This document shows, piece by piece, positions 14,399-14,571 of a stretch of 14,571 nt of DNA. Numbering within the stretch: position 1 is the first letter of the stretch; each line of letters starts with the position of its first letter. Both the position numbers and the translations under genes were made by a program. Where the stretch lies: contig JBEKHI010000203.1 in NCBI GenBank assembly GCA_050012355.1, positions 1-14,571 of the forward strand, read 5' to 3'. Source of the stretch: JBEKHI01 sp050012355 (GTDB lineage Bacteria > Actinomycetota > Actinomycetes > Streptosporangiales > Streptosporangiaceae). The notes under the pieces are model-generated. The model ran no database searches, had not been told where the DNA came from, and saw only the letters and a list, made by a program, of their open reading frames with translations.

Positions 14399-14571
14399 CG
14401 CCGTCGAAGTGTCCGGCCTGCGCAAGAGCTACGGCCAGGTGCACGCTGTGCGAGATATCGGCTTTACCGTCGGTTATGGCGAGATCGTCGCGCTGCTCGG
14501 GCCGAACGGAGCCGGCAAGACCACGACGCTGGAGATCCTGGAGGGTTTCCGCACCCGCGACGGCGGGACAG
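14391..14571 (+). CDS. ABC transporter ATP-binding protein, N-terminus only (window edge)
   Basis: The first 60 codons of an ABC ATPase. VSGLRKSYG (7-15) gives the aromatic stacking residue Tyr14 that packs on adenine. The Walker A loop GPNGAGKTT (37-45) is intact. LEILEGFRTRDGG (47-59) resembles the DrrA/CcmA-type export group, in which the ATPase pairs with a separate membrane subunit. The gene runs off the window, so the Q-loop, signature and Walker B cannot be checked. It starts inside the YceI gene with a strong AGGAGG, so the two are probably made together. A downstream permease gene is expected. Export of a drug or lipid under control of the divergent two-component pair is the likely theme, but this is inference. 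Confidence 0.93.
   Translation, partial: MPNAVEVSGLRKSYGQVHAVRDIGFTVGYGEIVALLGPNGAGKTTTLEILEGFRTRDGGT

Overview
The window comes from a high-GC actinobacterium, probably a filamentous or soil genus. The evidence is the strong GC bias, several GTG starts, a PF04672-type SAM methyltransferase (a family expanded in Streptomyces and Streptosporangium relatives), and the mix of SpoIIE phosphatase, STAS and RsbW-type domains. No rRNA, tRNA, CRISPR array, transposase or integrase was seen. Species cannot be assigned.

Layout. (1) 1-1949: a PF04672-type methyltransferase (minus) diverges from a glyoxalase/bleomycin-resistance-fold protein (plus). The gap between them holds the 3' remnant of a second methyltransferase. 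A 431-base gap without a convincing gene follows. (2) 1950-6496 (minus): a 1402-residue hybrid sensor kinase that also carries a SpoIIE-type PP2C phosphatase and an RsbW-like ATPase, overlapped by a STAS anti-sigma-factor antagonist. Together these form a partner-switching module, but no sigma factor is present. (3) 6721-10428 (plus): a vWA protein, a PP2C phosphatase and an unusual protein kinase, the last two overlapping. This matches the gene content of the TerY-P triads known from tellurium-resistance-linked stress or defence loci. Here the kinase continues through a four-ligand Zn-binding motif and a Pro-rich linker into a metallopeptidase-like domain whose HExxH has become RExxH. (4) 10643-11425 (plus): a calcineurin-like metallophosphoesterase with an altered metal-ligand motif. 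(5) 11545-13687 (minus): a DesK/NarL-type histidine kinase and response regulator, followed by a previously unlisted 55-residue two-helix membrane protein. (6) 13856-14571 (plus): a YceI-family protein translationally coupled to an ABC transporter ATPase cut off by the window edge.

The main structural signal is a 45-base direct repeat (42/45 identical), once at 6533-6577 and once at 10491-10535. It brackets exactly the vWA-PP2C-kinase cassette. Each copy also lies upstream of a plus-strand gene, so it may be either a cassette boundary or a shared control element. Both copies contain an imperfect 16-base dyad. Two of the three differences between the copies are the central pair of this dyad, and they preserve its symmetry. 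If the cassette were removed by recombination between the repeats, one copy would remain between the divergent hybrid kinase and the phosphoesterase.

Most of the window concerns protein phosphorylation: one hybrid kinase, one classical two-component pair, one Ser/Thr kinase, two unrelated PP2C phosphatases, and an RsbW/STAS pair. Cross-talk between the partner-switching operon and the vWA cassette, which diverge from a shared 224-base region, is plausible but inferred.
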